This document shows, one piece after another, positions 16,807-24,941 of a stretch of 36,846 bases of DNA (the first letter of the stretch is position 1; every line of letters starts with the position of its first letter). The notes under the pieces are model-generated. The model saw only the letters and a list, made by a program, of their open reading frames with translations. It was not told the origin of the DNA and did no database searches. The position numbers and the translations under genes are program-made. Origin of the DNA: Opitutia bacterium (lineage in GTDB: Bacteria; Verrucomicrobiota; Verrucomicrobiia; Opitutales; T3Sed10-336); the NCBI GenBank assembly GCA_003566885.1, contig PXBO01000047.1, positions 1 to 36,846 on the forward strand. The letters are read 5' to 3'.

Positions 16807-17114
16807 ATTCCCGGAACCGGAACGGAGTCCTGCACCGGTCGGTGTGACAAATTCACATTATTTTTAAGCCGCTCCTCCCGGCGCCATTCAGGCCCTACCA
16901 GCCTGGAAGGGGCTTAATCAAAGGGACGCGAGACGCACGACCTTTATGAATCCGCCGCAATCGCGGCCCGCCGTCATTCCGCTTTCCACTTGACCGGAAA
17001 GCAAGTGTTCGTGAAGCTTTTGACCTGTATCGGGATCCCGAACACCCGTTGCTTCGAGCTGCGGGAGTCTTTGTCGGCCAATGATTCCGGGCGGAGATAT
17101 TTCAACACTCTCAG
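16807..17114. other. 308-base intergenic region upstream of the ParA-like gene, with three hairpins or palindromes
   Basis: No gene of credible size. It contains TGTGA-CAAAT-TCACA (16843-16857) followed by a TTATTTTTAAG tract, a possible weak terminator for the glycyl-tRNA synthetase gene. It also contains a 7-base-pair hairpin GCTTTCC / GGAAAGC (16981-17002) and the perfect 12-base palindrome TCGGGATCCCGA (17030-17041). These may serve the ParA cluster; none matches the canonical parS site. Confidence 0.45.
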
Positions 17115-18005
17115 ATGGCGCGTAAAATCAGCTTCCTCAATTATAAGGGCGGGGTCGGGAAAACCTCCCTGATTGTCAATCTCGCCTCGTGTCTGGCAAT
17201 GCAGGGCAAGCGAGTCCTTCTTTGCGATTTGGACACCCAATCCAACGCCAGCATTTGGCTGCTGCGCCTCGAGCGCTGGAACAAAATCAACAGTTCCGGT
17301 GAAGGGGCGGTTTATTCCATTTTCAATCCGGGCAACGCTACCCTGGCCGATTGCCTGGTTCGCGATGTGGCGGAGGACAAGAACGGCGAAAAGCTCATTC
17401 CGGGCCTCGACCTGATCCCGACCACTTTCAACCTGGTGGACCTGGAAAGCGACCTGGAAAGCGGGAACCCCGAGCAACCCCCTTACTCGATCTTCCACGA
17501 GCAGCTTCAAGCGCTGGAAGACCATTACGATTACATCCTCTTCGACTGCCCGCCGAATATTCTGCGCGCTTCCCAATGCGGTGTCTACAGCAGCAATGAG
17601 ATCTACGTGCCCGCGAACCCCGACGCCCTGAGCCTCGTCGGATTCACACTTCTGGTGGAAAAGCTGCAGAAATTCCACCGCGCGTCCGCCAGCTTTCGCA
17701 CCAGCGGCATGGGAGTCCCGGCCGAGATCCGGGGAATTATCTTCAATTCGATCAAGGGCAACGTGGATATCGAAGTCCCCAAAATCCGAATGCAACTTCG
17801 GTTGAACCAGTTCCGCACCCAGAAGAAGGTTTCCGCCCAGGCCAAAATTTTCAGCGCCCAGGTTCGGGACGCCAACATCGTCCGCCGCGCCGTCACCCTG
17901 GGACTTCCGGTGGCGCTGGTCGGCGAACAACGCACCGACGCCGAAAGCGTCGTCACCGATTATCAGGAAGTCGCCCAGGAACTCATCCGGCACGAACCCA
18001 ACTAA
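17115..18005 (+). CDS. ParA/MinD-type ATPase, first gene of a three-gene cluster
   Basis: A 296-residue ATPase of the ParA/MinD/Soj superfamily, which uses nucleotide-dependent DNA or membrane binding to position chromosomes, plasmids or protein cargo. It has the deviant Walker A motif KGGVGKT (residues 11-17), the switch I region LLCDLDTQSNAS, and Walker B YDYILFDCPP. The C-terminal half (residues about 180-296) carries the NSIKGNVDIEVP and QAKIFSAQVRDANIVRRA segments seen in chromosomal and orphan ParA proteins. It is followed not by a recognisable parB but, after 21 bases, by the 335-residue gene at 18027. An orphan ParA with an adjacent adaptor often positions a specific cargo; here the cargo is unknown. 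Confidence 0.88.
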   Translation: MARKISFLNYKGGVGKTSLIVNLASCLAMQGKRVLLCDLDTQSNASIWLLRLERWNKINSSGEGAVYSIFNPGNATLADCLVRDVAEDKNGEKLIPGLDLIPTTFNLVDLESDLESGNPEQPPYSIFHEQLQALEDHYDYILFDCPPNILRASQCGVYSSNEIYVPANPDALSLVGFTLLVEKLQKFHRASASFRTSGMGVPAEIRGIIFNSIKGNVDIEVPKIRMQLRLNQFRTQKKVSAQAKIFSAQVRDANIVRRAVTLGLPVALVGEQRTDAESVVTDYQEVAQELIRHEPN

Positions 18006-18026
18006 CCCGTCACGCCCAATCGTACC

Positions 18027-19034
18027 ATGTCTGAATTCGACGACGACAAGATCGAAAAACATTCGTCTCTTCACTGGGACAAATTGCGCGCCAGCTTCCA
18101 GAGTTCGATGCTGGTGGACACCCGCCTTTCCAGCCTGGCGGAAAGTCTGGACACGGAAAACTGGCCGATCAAAGGCAAAGAGGAAACCCCCGCGAAATAC
18201 GTTGACCTCACCTTCGACGAACTGCGGGAAACGCCTGAAATGCAGGCCAACCCGGAACGAATTCGGCTGTTGATGGACATCCTGGAGGGCACTTTGGCGT
18301 TCGACGATCCTTTCGGTGAAATGGTCCAGGCCGAGGAAGCCAACGCCTCCGGCGACAACGAAGTGCTGAAAAACCTCGGCCGCCTGCAAATCGCCCCCGA
18401 ATTTCCCATGGCGCTGATTAATCTCTCCCCGGAGTCGAAATCACTCTGCGCGAATCAAAAACTGAATACACTGGAGGAATTCGCCGATTTTTCGCAGAAC
18501 ATGGCGCAACACATTGTGCTGGCGGGTGATTTTCGCCGCCTGCTCAACGCGCTGGTTCACGTCGATGAAAAAACGATCGCGGGGTACCTTCCCTTCCGGC
18601 CGGGAACCAAGGGACTGCACTTGCCGGAAGCGATCGCCCTGCTGATCGATCCGCTTTCCACTGAAGAGCGCCTGGGCTTATACCGCCGTTACGGCGGCCA
18701 ATTGGGAGCCGAGGAACAGGGCCTGGCCGAAAAGGCCGGACGCCAGCGCCTGAACGAGGTCGAAGCCGACCTGCGCGAGCGATTGCAACCGGTTTTCGCC
18801 TGGTTCACCCAGGAACGGGATGATCTGCGTTCCGCTCTGGAGTACGGTCAGCCCATTGACCGGTTTTTCGTTCCAATCAACGACCCGGTGAAGGAAACCA
18901 TAGCGGTCCGTCTGGTTTCCGACACCCTGAAACGCGCGCCCGCACGCGGCGCCCTTTCTTCCGTCGAAACCGCCACCTCCACCCCGCGTACCGGGGGCCT
19001 CGGCGCCCTGTGGAGAAAACTGCGAGGCAAGTAG
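18027..19034 (+). CDS. Unidentified 335-residue protein downstream of the ParA-type ATPase
   Basis: I do not recognise this family. The 335-residue product starts MSEFDDDKIEKHSSLHWDKL and is overall acidic and helical, with no signal peptide or membrane segment. The central part (SLCANQKLNTLEEFADFSQN, then LAGDFRRLLNALVHVDEKTI) resembles a small helical repeat domain. The end has a proline/threonine-rich linker (TPRTGGLGALWRKLRGK) with a basic, amphipathic-looking tip, which could contact membrane or a partner. No ParB N-terminal motif or obvious helix-turn-helix is visible. The 21-base gap to the ParA gene and shared strand suggest co-transcription. It may be the partner or adaptor of that ATPase. 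Confidence 0.7.
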   Translation: MSEFDDDKIEKHSSLHWDKLRASFQSSMLVDTRLSSLAESLDTENWPIKGKEETPAKYVDLTFDELRETPEMQANPERIRLLMDILEGTLAFDDPFGEMVQAEEANASGDNEVLKNLGRLQIAPEFPMALINLSPESKSLCANQKLNTLEEFADFSQNMAQHIVLAGDFRRLLNALVHVDEKTIAGYLPFRPGTKGLHLPEAIALLIDPLSTEERLGLYRRYGGQLGAEEQGLAEKAGRQRLNEVEADLRERLQPVFAWFTQERDDLRSALEYGQPIDRFFVPINDPVKETIAVRLVSDTLKRAPARGALSSVETATSTPRTGGLGALWRKLRGK

Positions 19035-19095
19035 GGACCGCCTTACGCTTGGTCGTACGCCTTTACATTCACACTGATCATTCGCTGTAATACCG

Positions 19096-19716
19096 ATGGG
19101 GCCCATTGAACAGAGACCGCTTCCGCCGCTCCGAAGAAGGCTCAGTCTGACCGGTTTGTCGGACTACTCGCGCGAACTATCGCACGAATCACAAAGGTCG
19201 GTGGAACTGATTCGCTCGCTCACCCGTTCCCCCTGGGAAGAAGCCCGGGCCCTGAGCGCACGCGAACTCGAAGCCCTCGACGCCTCGTTGCGGGAACTGG
19301 AAGCGACCCTTAACGAACGCGACGAAGCCTTGCGGGCCTCCGAGTTGAAGCTGCAGGAAAAGGAACGCGACCTTTGGGAAACGGAAGCGCTGCTGAAGGC
19401 CCGCGAAGCGATCCTCAAAACCACTCAGTACACCCCGGCGCAACCGCCTCCGGGCGAACCTTCGAGCGAAGCCAAAAAGGCGCTGGAGTCCTGGAAACAG
19501 GAACTCGAAAAGCAGGAGCGTTCCCTGCATGAAGCCCGGGCCGCCCTGCGGGAACGCGAGGAATTCCTGGACTCCAGCGAAAATACTCTGTTCGAGAAAT
19601 TCCAGGAACAACAGGAGCAGGAAACCATTATCGAACAGCGCCAGGAGGAACTTGAGGCCCGGGAAAAGGAAATCGAGCGCCGCGAAAAGGAACTCGAATC
19701 AAAGCAGGGCGCATAA
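19096..19716 (+). CDS. Coiled-coil protein, third gene of the ParA cluster
   Basis: A 206-residue protein dominated by charged coiled coil. Residues about 1-45 contain an Arg/Pro-rich N-terminus (MGPIEQRPLPPLRRRLSLTG). From about 50 onwards there are nearly continuous heptads rich in Glu, Arg, Leu and Lys (ARELEALDASLRELEATLNE, and ENTLFEKFQEQQEQETIIEQ). They are broken by a short proline-rich segment near 113-125 (TPAQPPPGEPSSE), giving two helical rods. It starts 61 bases after the preceding gene. In the ParA context it could be a scaffold or cargo-tether, but the function is not identifiable from sequence. Its stop is followed immediately by a C-rich tandem repeat that runs up to tsaB. Confidence 0.7.
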   Translation: MGPIEQRPLPPLRRRLSLTGLSDYSRELSHESQRSVELIRSLTRSPWEEARALSARELEALDASLRELEATLNERDEALRASELKLQEKERDLWETEALLKAREAILKTTQYTPAQPPPGEPSSEAKKALESWKQELEKQERSLHEARAALREREEFLDSSENTLFEKFQEQQEQETIIEQRQEELEAREKEIERREKELESKQGA

Positions 19717-19718
19717 AG

Positions 19719-19780
19719 CCCCACGTCCCTCGCCCCACGTCTCTCGCCCCTCGCCCCACGTCCCACGCCCCTCGCCCCCT
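19719..19780. repeat. C-rich degenerate tandem repeat between the coiled-coil gene and tsaB
   Basis: A low-complexity run made of CCCCACGTC and CCCCTCG units, with at least three related copies of CGCCCCACGTC-like sequence in 62 bases. On the minus strand it lies just beyond the end of the divergent tsaB. It contains no hairpin-plus-T-tract, so it does not look like a standard terminator for these convergent genes. Confidence 0.6.
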
Positions 19781-20460
19781 CACCTCTTAACCTTCTGATA
19801 CTCCGGCGGCTTGATGACCCAGGGTTCGGGGTTCGCCGCCGGGCGGGCCAGGGAACCCCGGTAAAGCCAGGGAGCGGCGTCGGAAAGATCGTAATCGAGT
19901 GGCCGGGTTTCCACCGGCGCCGGCCTTGAGGGACCCGTCTCTTCCGGGCGCCACATCGGGAGTTCTCGGGTGGCGAGCTCCTCGTCGCTCAACCGGCGCG
20001 GGGCATGAATTTCACCGCCGGAGGCCACCTCCACGAAATTCCAATGCCCGCGCCGCGCGTCGGAACAGAGAGCGAACGGCGGCGTCGCGCCTCCAGCCAG
20101 AAGGCGATGAGCCAGCAGGTCGAGGTTGCGGTACACCCGGCAGGGCAAATCCTCCCCTCCCGGCCGGCGCCGCCAGGTAAGCAGGGCCATGGCCGCGATG
20201 CGCGATCCGAGGATCGAGCCCGGCCCCTCGCAGTAGAAAAACCCGCTCAACCCTTCGAGCCGGACACCCGACCGGCGCAGAGCGGTTTCGACCGCCGGAA
20301 ACAAGGTCTCCGCGGCGGGGGCGTCACGGCGCTCCAGAGCCAGCCACGCGCCGCGGCACAGCACTCCCGCATACACCGACGGCAGGGCGGCGTCCAACAG
20401 GAGCCACACCGGTTCCCCGGCATCCTGTTTCGAATCCGTAAGTCCTTCGATTTCGTCCAT
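19780..20460 (-). CDS. tsaB: Divergent TsaB (tRNA t6A synthesis, YeaZ) family protein
   Basis: TsaB is a non-catalytic ASKHA-fold partner of TsaD needed to make the t6A modification of tRNAs at position 37. The 226-residue protein is recognised by position-specific features: VWLLLDAALPSVYAGVL at the start (normally the ILxIDTS strand), GFFYCEGPGSILGSRIA matching the GPGSFTGLR helix motif, and a C-terminal end with EYQKVKR. It is diverged: Asp-Thr-Ser is replaced by Asp-Ala-Ala and GPGSFTG by GPGSILG. Because TsaB does not hydrolyse the substrate itself, such changes are tolerable. The ATG at 20460 is divergent from the tig start at 20592, 131 bases apart. Confidence 0.75.
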   Translation of the reverse strand: MDEIEGLTDSKQDAGEPVWLLLDAALPSVYAGVLCRGAWLALERRDAPAAETLFPAVETALRRSGVRLEGLSGFFYCEGPGSILGSRIAAMALLTWRRRPGGEDLPCRVYRNLDLLAHRLLAGGATPPFALCSDARRGHWNFVEVASGGEIHAPRRLSDEELATRELPMWRPEETGPSRPAPVETRPLDYDLSDAAPWLYRGSLARPAANPEPWVIKPPEYQKVKR

Positions 20461-20591
20461 TTATTTCAGATCTTAAATTGTCGATTGGGAACGCCTCTTT
20501 ATTGGGCTTACCGCCGGCAAATGAAAAGGCCGCGCCCTCCCGGCGCCTCCCGGGATTATGTCATTGACCGCCCCGCCTTCCCTCATTTCTG

Positions 20592-21929
20592 ATGGACCGT
20601 TTAACCAAACACGGAATTGTGAATATTAAAACCGACGACATCAACGCGACAAGAAAAGCGCTCGTGGTCACCGTCAGCGCCGACGAAATCGAAAAAGAGC
20701 ACGACACCATTCTCGGTGATTTCGCCAAGGAAGCCCGCCTGCCGGGATTCCGTCCGGGACGCGCCCCCAAACCGATGGTCGCCAAACGTTTCGCCCGGGA
20801 GATCGGCGAGGAGTTGAAAAAGCGGGTCGTCTCCAACGCCTACCGCCAAGCGGTGAAAGAATCCGGAGTCGAGGTCTTCCAGCCGGTCGACCTCAAAGGC
20901 GATGAAATCGAGCGCGGCCGCGACAACGAACTCAATTTCGTGGTCGATATCAATCCTGAATTCAATCTTCCGGAATACAAAGGCATCCCGTTGCCCAAGA
21001 CCGACACCGAGGTCAAGGACGACGAAGTGGAGCGCACCATCGACACCCTGCGCCAACAGCGGGCGGATTATTCCGTGGTGGAGCGCGAAGCGCAAAAGGG
21101 CGATTACGTCAAACTGTCCTACGAGGGCAAAGTCGACGGCCGGCCCATCGCGGAAATCGCCGAAGATCGGCCCATCTTCGGAACCCAGACCGGCACCTGG
21201 GAGGAAGTCGGCTCCGAAGACGCCGGCATTCCCGGTTTCGCCGACCAACTCGCGGGACTGAAAGCCGGAGACAAGAACGAGATCAAAGTCAGTTTTCCGG
21301 CCGAATTTCCGCACGAGGCGCTGGCGGGCAAAGATGCCGTTTATTCGGTGGAGATGATCGAAGTCCGGGAAAAGAAACTGCCCGAAATCGATGACGAGTT
21401 CCTCAAGGGACTGAACGTCGAAAGCCTCGATCAACTCAAAGAGCAGATCGTCGAGGAACTTGCCGGCCGCAAGAAAACGGACGGCCGGGCCAGGCAACGG
21501 CAGCAACTGGGCGACACGCTGCTGGAGCGCATCGAATTCGCCGTTCCCGAAAGCGCGATCGAGATGGAAACCGACGGGCTTCTCCGCCAGATCATCGAGC
21601 GCAACATTCGCCAGGGTGTATCCGAGGAAGAGTTGGAGAAACACAAGGAACAGATTTTTGAAGAATCCCGTAAATCGGCGGTAAAACGGATCAAACTGCG
21701 CATGATCCTCATGAAAATCGCCGAAGCCGAAAAAATCAAAATCGAGAACGAGGATGTTCAGCGCCACCTCATGCAGGAAGCCATGCAACGGGGCATGCGC
21801 CCGGACGATCTGGTGAAGGAAATGCGCAAGGACGAACACGTCGTCCAGGCGATGCGACAAAACATCCTTTTCGACAAGACACTTGATTTCCTCCTTGAGG
21901 AGGCTAACATTTCAGAGAGCGAAACATGA
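20592..21929 (+). CDS. tig: Trigger factor (ribosome-associated chaperone)
   Basis: Binds at the ribosome exit tunnel and folds nascent chains; also has peptidyl-prolyl isomerase activity. The 445-residue protein has the three standard domains. The N-terminal ribosome-binding domain includes [14 protein letters not shown], equivalent to the GFRxGK(A)P docking signature. A central FKBP-type PPIase domain (about 155-245) contains the [14 protein letters not shown] and [12 protein letters not shown] segments. A C-terminal helical arm follows. Length is normal (E. coli has 432). The last four bases overlap the clpP start (ATGA), so tig-clpP-clpX is one translation-coupled proteostasis operon. Confidence 0.97.
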   Translation: MDRLTKHGIVNIKTDDINATRKALVVTVSADEIEKEHDTILGDFAKEARLPGFRPGRAPKPMVAKRFAREIGEELKKRVVSNAYRQAVKESGVEVFQPVDLKGDEIERGRDNELNFVVDINPEFNLPEYKGIPLPKTDTEVKDDEVERTIDTLRQQRADYSVVEREAQKGDYVKLSYEGKVDGRPIAEIAEDRPIFGTQTGTWEEVGSEDAGIPGFADQLAGLKAGDKNEIKVSFPAEFPHEALAGKDAVYSVEMIEVREKKLPEIDDEFLKGLNVESLDQLKEQIVEELAGRKKTDGRARQRQQLGDTLLERIEFAVPESAIEMETDGLLRQIIERNIRQGVSEEELEKHKEQIFEESRKSAVKRIKLRMILMKIAEAEKIKIENEDVQRHLMQEAMQRGMRPDDLVKEMRKDEHVVQAMRQNILFDKTLDFLLEEANISESET

Positions 21930-22570
21930 AGCAAAGAGAAGCAGATCCTGTCGGCAGCAGCTATTACGTTCCGGTAATTACCGAGAACACCGCCCGCGGC
22001 GAGCGGAGCATGGACATTTACAGCCGGCTCCTCAAGGACCGTATCGTTTTCATCAGTACGCCGATCGACGACGGCGTGGCCAATGTCGTCATCGCCCAGC
22101 TGCTCTTTCTGCAGATGGAGGACGCCAAAAAGGACATCAACCTTTACATCAACTCTCCCGGGGGCGTGGTCACCGGCGGGATGGCCATTTACGATACCAT
22201 CAATTTCATGCACTGCGACGTGGTGACCTACTGTATCGGCCAGGCCGCCAGTATGGCCACCCTGCTCCTCGCCGCCGGCACCAAGGGCAAACGATTCGCG
22301 CTGCCCAACAGCCGGGTCATGATCCACCAACCCTCCGGCTACGCCACCGGCCAAACGGCCGACATCGCCATCCAGGCCCGCGAGGTCATCCGGTGGAAAC
22401 GCACTTTGAACGAAGTGCTATCACGTCACACCGGCAAATCGGTGGAACAGATCGAAAAGGATTCCGACCGCGATTATTTCATGACCGCCGAGGAAGCAAA
22501 AGATTACGGGATCGTGGATAACGTTGTGGCGGACAAGAACGAGGCCCAGGAATTGAAAGCCGCCGTCTAA
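21926..22570 (+). CDS. clpP: ATP-dependent Clp protease proteolytic subunit
   Basis: Serine protease that forms a double-ring chamber and degrades proteins fed by ClpX or ClpA. The 214-residue protein has the catalytic triad Ser109 (GQAASMA), His134 (MIHQPSG) and Asp183 (DRDYF), matching E. coli Ser111/His136/Asp185. The oligomerisation and handle region ([20 protein letters not shown]) is also intact. A short propeptide-like N-terminus ([20 protein letters not shown]) precedes the mature fold. The start overlaps the tig stop by four bases and the gene is followed by clpX after 13 bases. Confidence 0.98.
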   Translation: MKQREADPVGSSYYVPVITENTARGERSMDIYSRLLKDRIVFISTPIDDGVANVVIAQLLFLQMEDAKKDINLYINSPGGVVTGGMAIYDTINFMHCDVVTYCIGQAASMATLLLAAGTKGKRFALPNSRVMIHQPSGYATGQTADIAIQAREVIRWKRTLNEVLSRHTGKSVEQIEKDSDRDYFMTAEEAKDYGIVDNVVADKNEAQELKAAV

Positions 22571-22583
22571 ACCCGCGCCGATT

Positions 22584-23876
22584 ATGGCTAAATCATCCAA
22601 ACTGACGCTGTGCTCCTTTTGCGGCAAATCGCAGAATGAAGTAAAGAAATTGATCGCCGGGCCGGCGGTTTACATCTGCGACTCCTGCGTCTCGGTCTGT
22701 AAAACCATAATCGATCGCGAAACCCAGCCCCGCGCGGAGACCCAAAGCCAGACGCCATTCAAGCTGCTGAAGCCGCTGGAAATCAAAGAGGTGCTGGATG
22801 ATTTCATCATCGGGCAGGAACAGGCCAAGAAGGTGCTGTCGGTCGCGGTCTACAACCACTACAAACGCCTGGCGTTCGTCGACCGGTCGGGCTCGAAAAG
22901 CGGCTCCGCCCTTTCCGCGGAATTTTCCGACGTAGAGGTGGAAAAAAGCAATATTCTCCTGATCGGCCCCACCGGTTCCGGGAAGACGCTGCTCGCGCGC
23001 ACGCTGGCCAACACCCTCGATGTGCCGTTCGCCATTGCCGACGCCACCACCCTGACTGAATCCGGCTACGTGGGTGAGGATGTGGAAAACATCGTCCTTC
23101 GCCTCCTCCAGGCCGCGAACTTCGATGTAAAAAAAGCCGAATCCGGCATCATCTATGTCGATGAAATAGACAAAATCGGCCGCAAAACGGACAACGTTTC
23201 CATCACTCGCGACGTCTCCGGCGAGGGGGTGCAACAGGCGCTGCTCAAAATCCTCGAAGGGACCGTCTGCAACGTCCCGCCCCAGGGGGGCCGGAAACAC
23301 CCGAACCAGGAATACATCCAGGTCGACACTTCCAACATTCTCTTTATCTGCGGCGGCGCCTTTGTGGGACTCGACGACATCATCCGGCGCCGCGACGGCG
23401 CCCGAGTGCTCGGCTACGGTTCCAAACCCACCGGCGGCGACGGTCTCCACGGTGAATTGATCATGAAAAAGATCGCCCCCGAAGACCTGGTGCGATTTGG
23501 TATGATCCCGGAGTTTATCGGACGCCTTCCGGGGATTTCCGTCCTGGACGAACTCTCGCTGGGCGATCTGGAAAAAATTCTGCGCCAGACGAAAAACTCG
23601 CTGGTCAAACAGTACGGCAAACTTTTCGCCATGGACGGCGTTTCCCTGCGTATCACCCGCGACGCCATTCAGGCCATCGCCCTGAAGGCCAAGGAACTCA
23701 AAACCGGCGCCCGGGCTCTGCGCTCCATCATGGAAAAACTCATGCTGGAAAGCATGTACGAGCTTCCGCATCGCAACGATATCTCCGAGATCATCATCGA
23801 TCGCTCCGTGGTTGAGGGCAAACGCAAGCCGCGCCTCAAAAAAGGCCCGAAATCCGGTAAAAAAGACGCCGCCTGA
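22584..23876 (+). CDS. clpX: ATP-dependent Clp protease ATP-binding subunit ClpX
   Basis: AAA+ unfoldase that recognises tagged substrates and threads them into ClpP. The 430-residue protein begins with a C4 zinc-binding domain (Cys10, Cys13, Cys32, Cys35). The AAA+ core has Walker A GPTGSGKT (128-135), Walker [10 protein letters not shown], and pore-loop GYVGEDVE. Sensor and C-terminal domain segments such as GAGARALRS-like [10 protein letters not shown] follow. The tail is strongly basic ([18 protein letters not shown]). The start at 22584 begins [10 protein letters not shown], consistent with the family. It is followed 13 bases later by a lycopene-cyclase half-domain protein. Confidence 0.98.
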   Translation: MAKSSKLTLCSFCGKSQNEVKKLIAGPAVYICDSCVSVCKTIIDRETQPRAETQSQTPFKLLKPLEIKEVLDDFIIGQEQAKKVLSVAVYNHYKRLAFVDRSGSKSGSALSAEFSDVEVEKSNILLIGPTGSGKTLLARTLANTLDVPFAIADATTLTESGYVGEDVENIVLRLLQAANFDVKKAESGIIYVDEIDKIGRKTDNVSITRDVSGEGVQQALLKILEGTVCNVPPQGGRKHPNQEYIQVDTSNILFICGGAFVGLDDIIRRRDGARVLGYGSKPTGGDGLHGELIMKKIAPEDLVRFGMIPEFIGRLPGISVLDELSLGDLEKILRQTKNSLVKQYGKLFAMDGVSLRITRDAIQAIALKAKELKTGARALRSIMEKLMLESMYELPHRNDISEIIIDRSVVEGKRKPRLKKGPKSGKKDAA

Positions 23877-23889
23877 TTGGCTCGCCGCC

Positions 23890-24255
23890 GTGACCTACTG
23901 GGGCTACCACCTGATCTTCACTCTCCCCCCGCTGGTTGCGCTTGCCTGCCTGGTCATGCGACGGCATCCGCCGCGGGCCGGCCACGCGGTCAGCACCCTG
24001 ATCATGCTGACAATCGTCATGCTTTTCACCACCCCCTGGGACAACTACGCCGCCCATCTCGGCATCTGGGGCTTCGGAGAAAACGTCTCCCTGGGGTACC
24101 CCTTTCGCCACCTTGCGGAAACCACCCCCTTTCTCGGGCATATCCCGTTCGAGGAATACGCGTTCTTCGTCCTGCAAAGCCTGCTGGCCATTCTGATCGC
24201 AATGCTCTTCCTGCCCTCTCCGCGAGCCGAAGGCACACCGATTCAAAGAAGCTGA
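23890..24255 (+). CDS. Lycopene-cyclase-domain membrane protein (single CrtYc/d-type half)
   Basis: A 121-residue hydrophobic protein with three transmembrane helices matching the domain found in the heterodimeric carotenoid cyclases CrtYc/CrtYd. Diagnostic blocks are TYWGYHLIFTLPPLVALACL, the TTPWDNYAAHLGIWGFGE motif, and the helix containing IPFEEYAFFVLQSLLAIL with the conserved paired acidic residues. GTG at 23890 is chosen because related domains begin MTYLxFHL; a TTG at 23812 would add residues inside clpX. Characterised cyclases need two such halves; only one is encoded here and no other carotenoid gene is in the window. Cyclase activity is therefore not established. Confidence 0.82.
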   Translation: MTYWGYHLIFTLPPLVALACLVMRRHPPRAGHAVSTLIMLTIVMLFTTPWDNYAAHLGIWGFGENVSLGYPFRHLAETTPFLGHIPFEEYAFFVLQSLLAILIAMLFLPSPRAEGTPIQRS

Positions 24256-24396
24256 CCTCTGCACGGCCAAAGCCCGCCGGCCACCGGAGTTGGATCACGC
24301 ACGGAGAATCCTTCCATCCGCCACGCCAATTCGTTCAAACCCCTGCTTTTTCGCTTGCCCTCACCGCCTCGGAGTGAATGACTGGTCCTTGCGTTA

Positions 24397-24424
24397 GAAA
24401 CCCGATCATCAGTGATCGTGTTTC
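24397..24424 (+). promoter_or_regulatory. Hairpin 1 in the rpsO leader
   Basis: GAAAC-c-CGATCA / TGATCG-t-GTTTC with a TCAG tetraloop: 11 base pairs with one internal mismatch. It is followed 6 bases later by a second stronger hairpin and then, within about 80 bases, rpsO. No T-tract follows, so it is either a weak terminator or part of an S15-binding leader. Confidence 0.4.
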
Positions 24425-24430
24425 CATGAT

Positions 24431-24449
24431 ACTCCGGCCGGGCCGGAGT
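24431..24449 (+). promoter_or_regulatory. Hairpin 2 in the rpsO leader
   Basis: ACTCCGGCC-G-GGCCGGAGT, a 9-base perfect inverted repeat around one central base, ending about 80 bases before the rpsO ATG. As an RNA hairpin its loop would need to open by a few bases. Ribosomal protein S15 represses its own mRNA through leader structures in several bacteria, which makes the two tandem hairpins a candidate S15 leader; this is inference. Confidence 0.4.
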
Positions 24450-24528
24450 TCAACGGTGGCACCGGCAGGTTCGCTGGAGCCACGGGACTCAGACGAGATC
24501 CCCAAAAGTCATGAAATCGAAAAACCTG

Positions 24529-24789
24529 ATGGCAGAGAATAAGAACGAGATAATCAAGGAATACCAGATCAACGAAAAGGACACCGGGTCCAGCGAAGTG
24601 CAAGTCGCCATCCTGACCTCCCGGATCGTCCAATTGACCGAGCACCTGCGGACTCATCGCAAAGACTACCACTCCCGACGCGGCCTGATCGCCATGACCA
24701 GCCGTCGCCGCAAGCTGCTCGATTACATGAAACGAAAAGACCTGAATCGTTATAACGAACTGATTCAGCGTCTGAAAATTCGCAGATGA
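24529..24789 (+). CDS. rpsO: 30S ribosomal protein S15
   Basis: Primary 16S-rRNA-binding protein of the small-subunit platform. The 86-residue product has the S15 signature in the order [34 protein letters not shown] and the [15 protein letters not shown] segment, ending IQRLKIRR. The ATG at 24529 is selected; an ATG at 24511 in the same frame would add six residues (MKSKNL). Neither has a strong Shine-Dalgarno sequence. The gene is followed by a rho-independent terminator at 24841-24880, then pnp, the same neighbourhood as in E. coli, where rpsO and pnp are adjacent. Confidence 0.95.
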   Translation: MAENKNEIIKEYQINEKDTGSSEVQVAILTSRIVQLTEHLRTHRKDYHSRRGLIAMTSRRRKLLDYMKRKDLNRYNELIQRLKIRR

Positions 24790-24840
24790 CCCATGCGGGC
24801 TTCGTCGGCCCACCATGGATTGCGGTATGCAGCCCTTTCA

Positions 24841-24880
24841 AACCGGAAAGCCCGCTTAGTCCGGCCTTTCCGGTTTTTTC
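24841..24880 (+). terminator. Rho-independent terminator of rpsO
   Basis: AACCGGAAAG (24841-24850) pairs perfectly with CTTTCCGGTT (24866-24875), 10 base pairs, and is followed by TTTTC. It lies 51 bases after the rpsO stop. Confidence 0.88.
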
Positions 24881-24893
24881 ACTTCTTAAGCGG

Positions 24894-24921
24894 TTGAGGG
24901 CTGTGATGAATAAAAGATAAA
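24894..24921 (+). promoter_or_regulatory. Candidate pnp promoter
   Basis: TTGAGG (24894-24899) followed after 16 bases by GATAAA (24916-24921) lies between the rpsO terminator and the pnp ATG at 24942. It is a reasonable sigma-70-like pair, not tested. Confidence 0.35.
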
Positions 24922-24941
24922 CACTGAGAGTAACTAGACCT

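Noticed and set aside
16843-16857. A TGTGA-N5-TCACA sequence resembling a CRP-type site.
   Set aside because: The spacer is 5 bases instead of 6, and it lies just after a stop codon next to a T-rich tract, so a hairpin or weak terminator is as likely.
16974-18389. A 471-codon minus-strand frame opposite the ParA gene and its neighbour.
   Set aside because: Sense strand encodes a ParA ATPase with intact motifs; the antisense frame crosses the intergenic region without motifs.
20601-21860. A 419-codon minus-strand frame opposite tig.
   Set aside because: The sense strand encodes trigger factor with all expected domains; the opposite frame is a GC-bias artefact.
24256-24510. A possible second lycopene-cyclase half after the first.
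   Set aside because: No further hydrophobic frame with the TPWD or EE motifs exists before rpsO.
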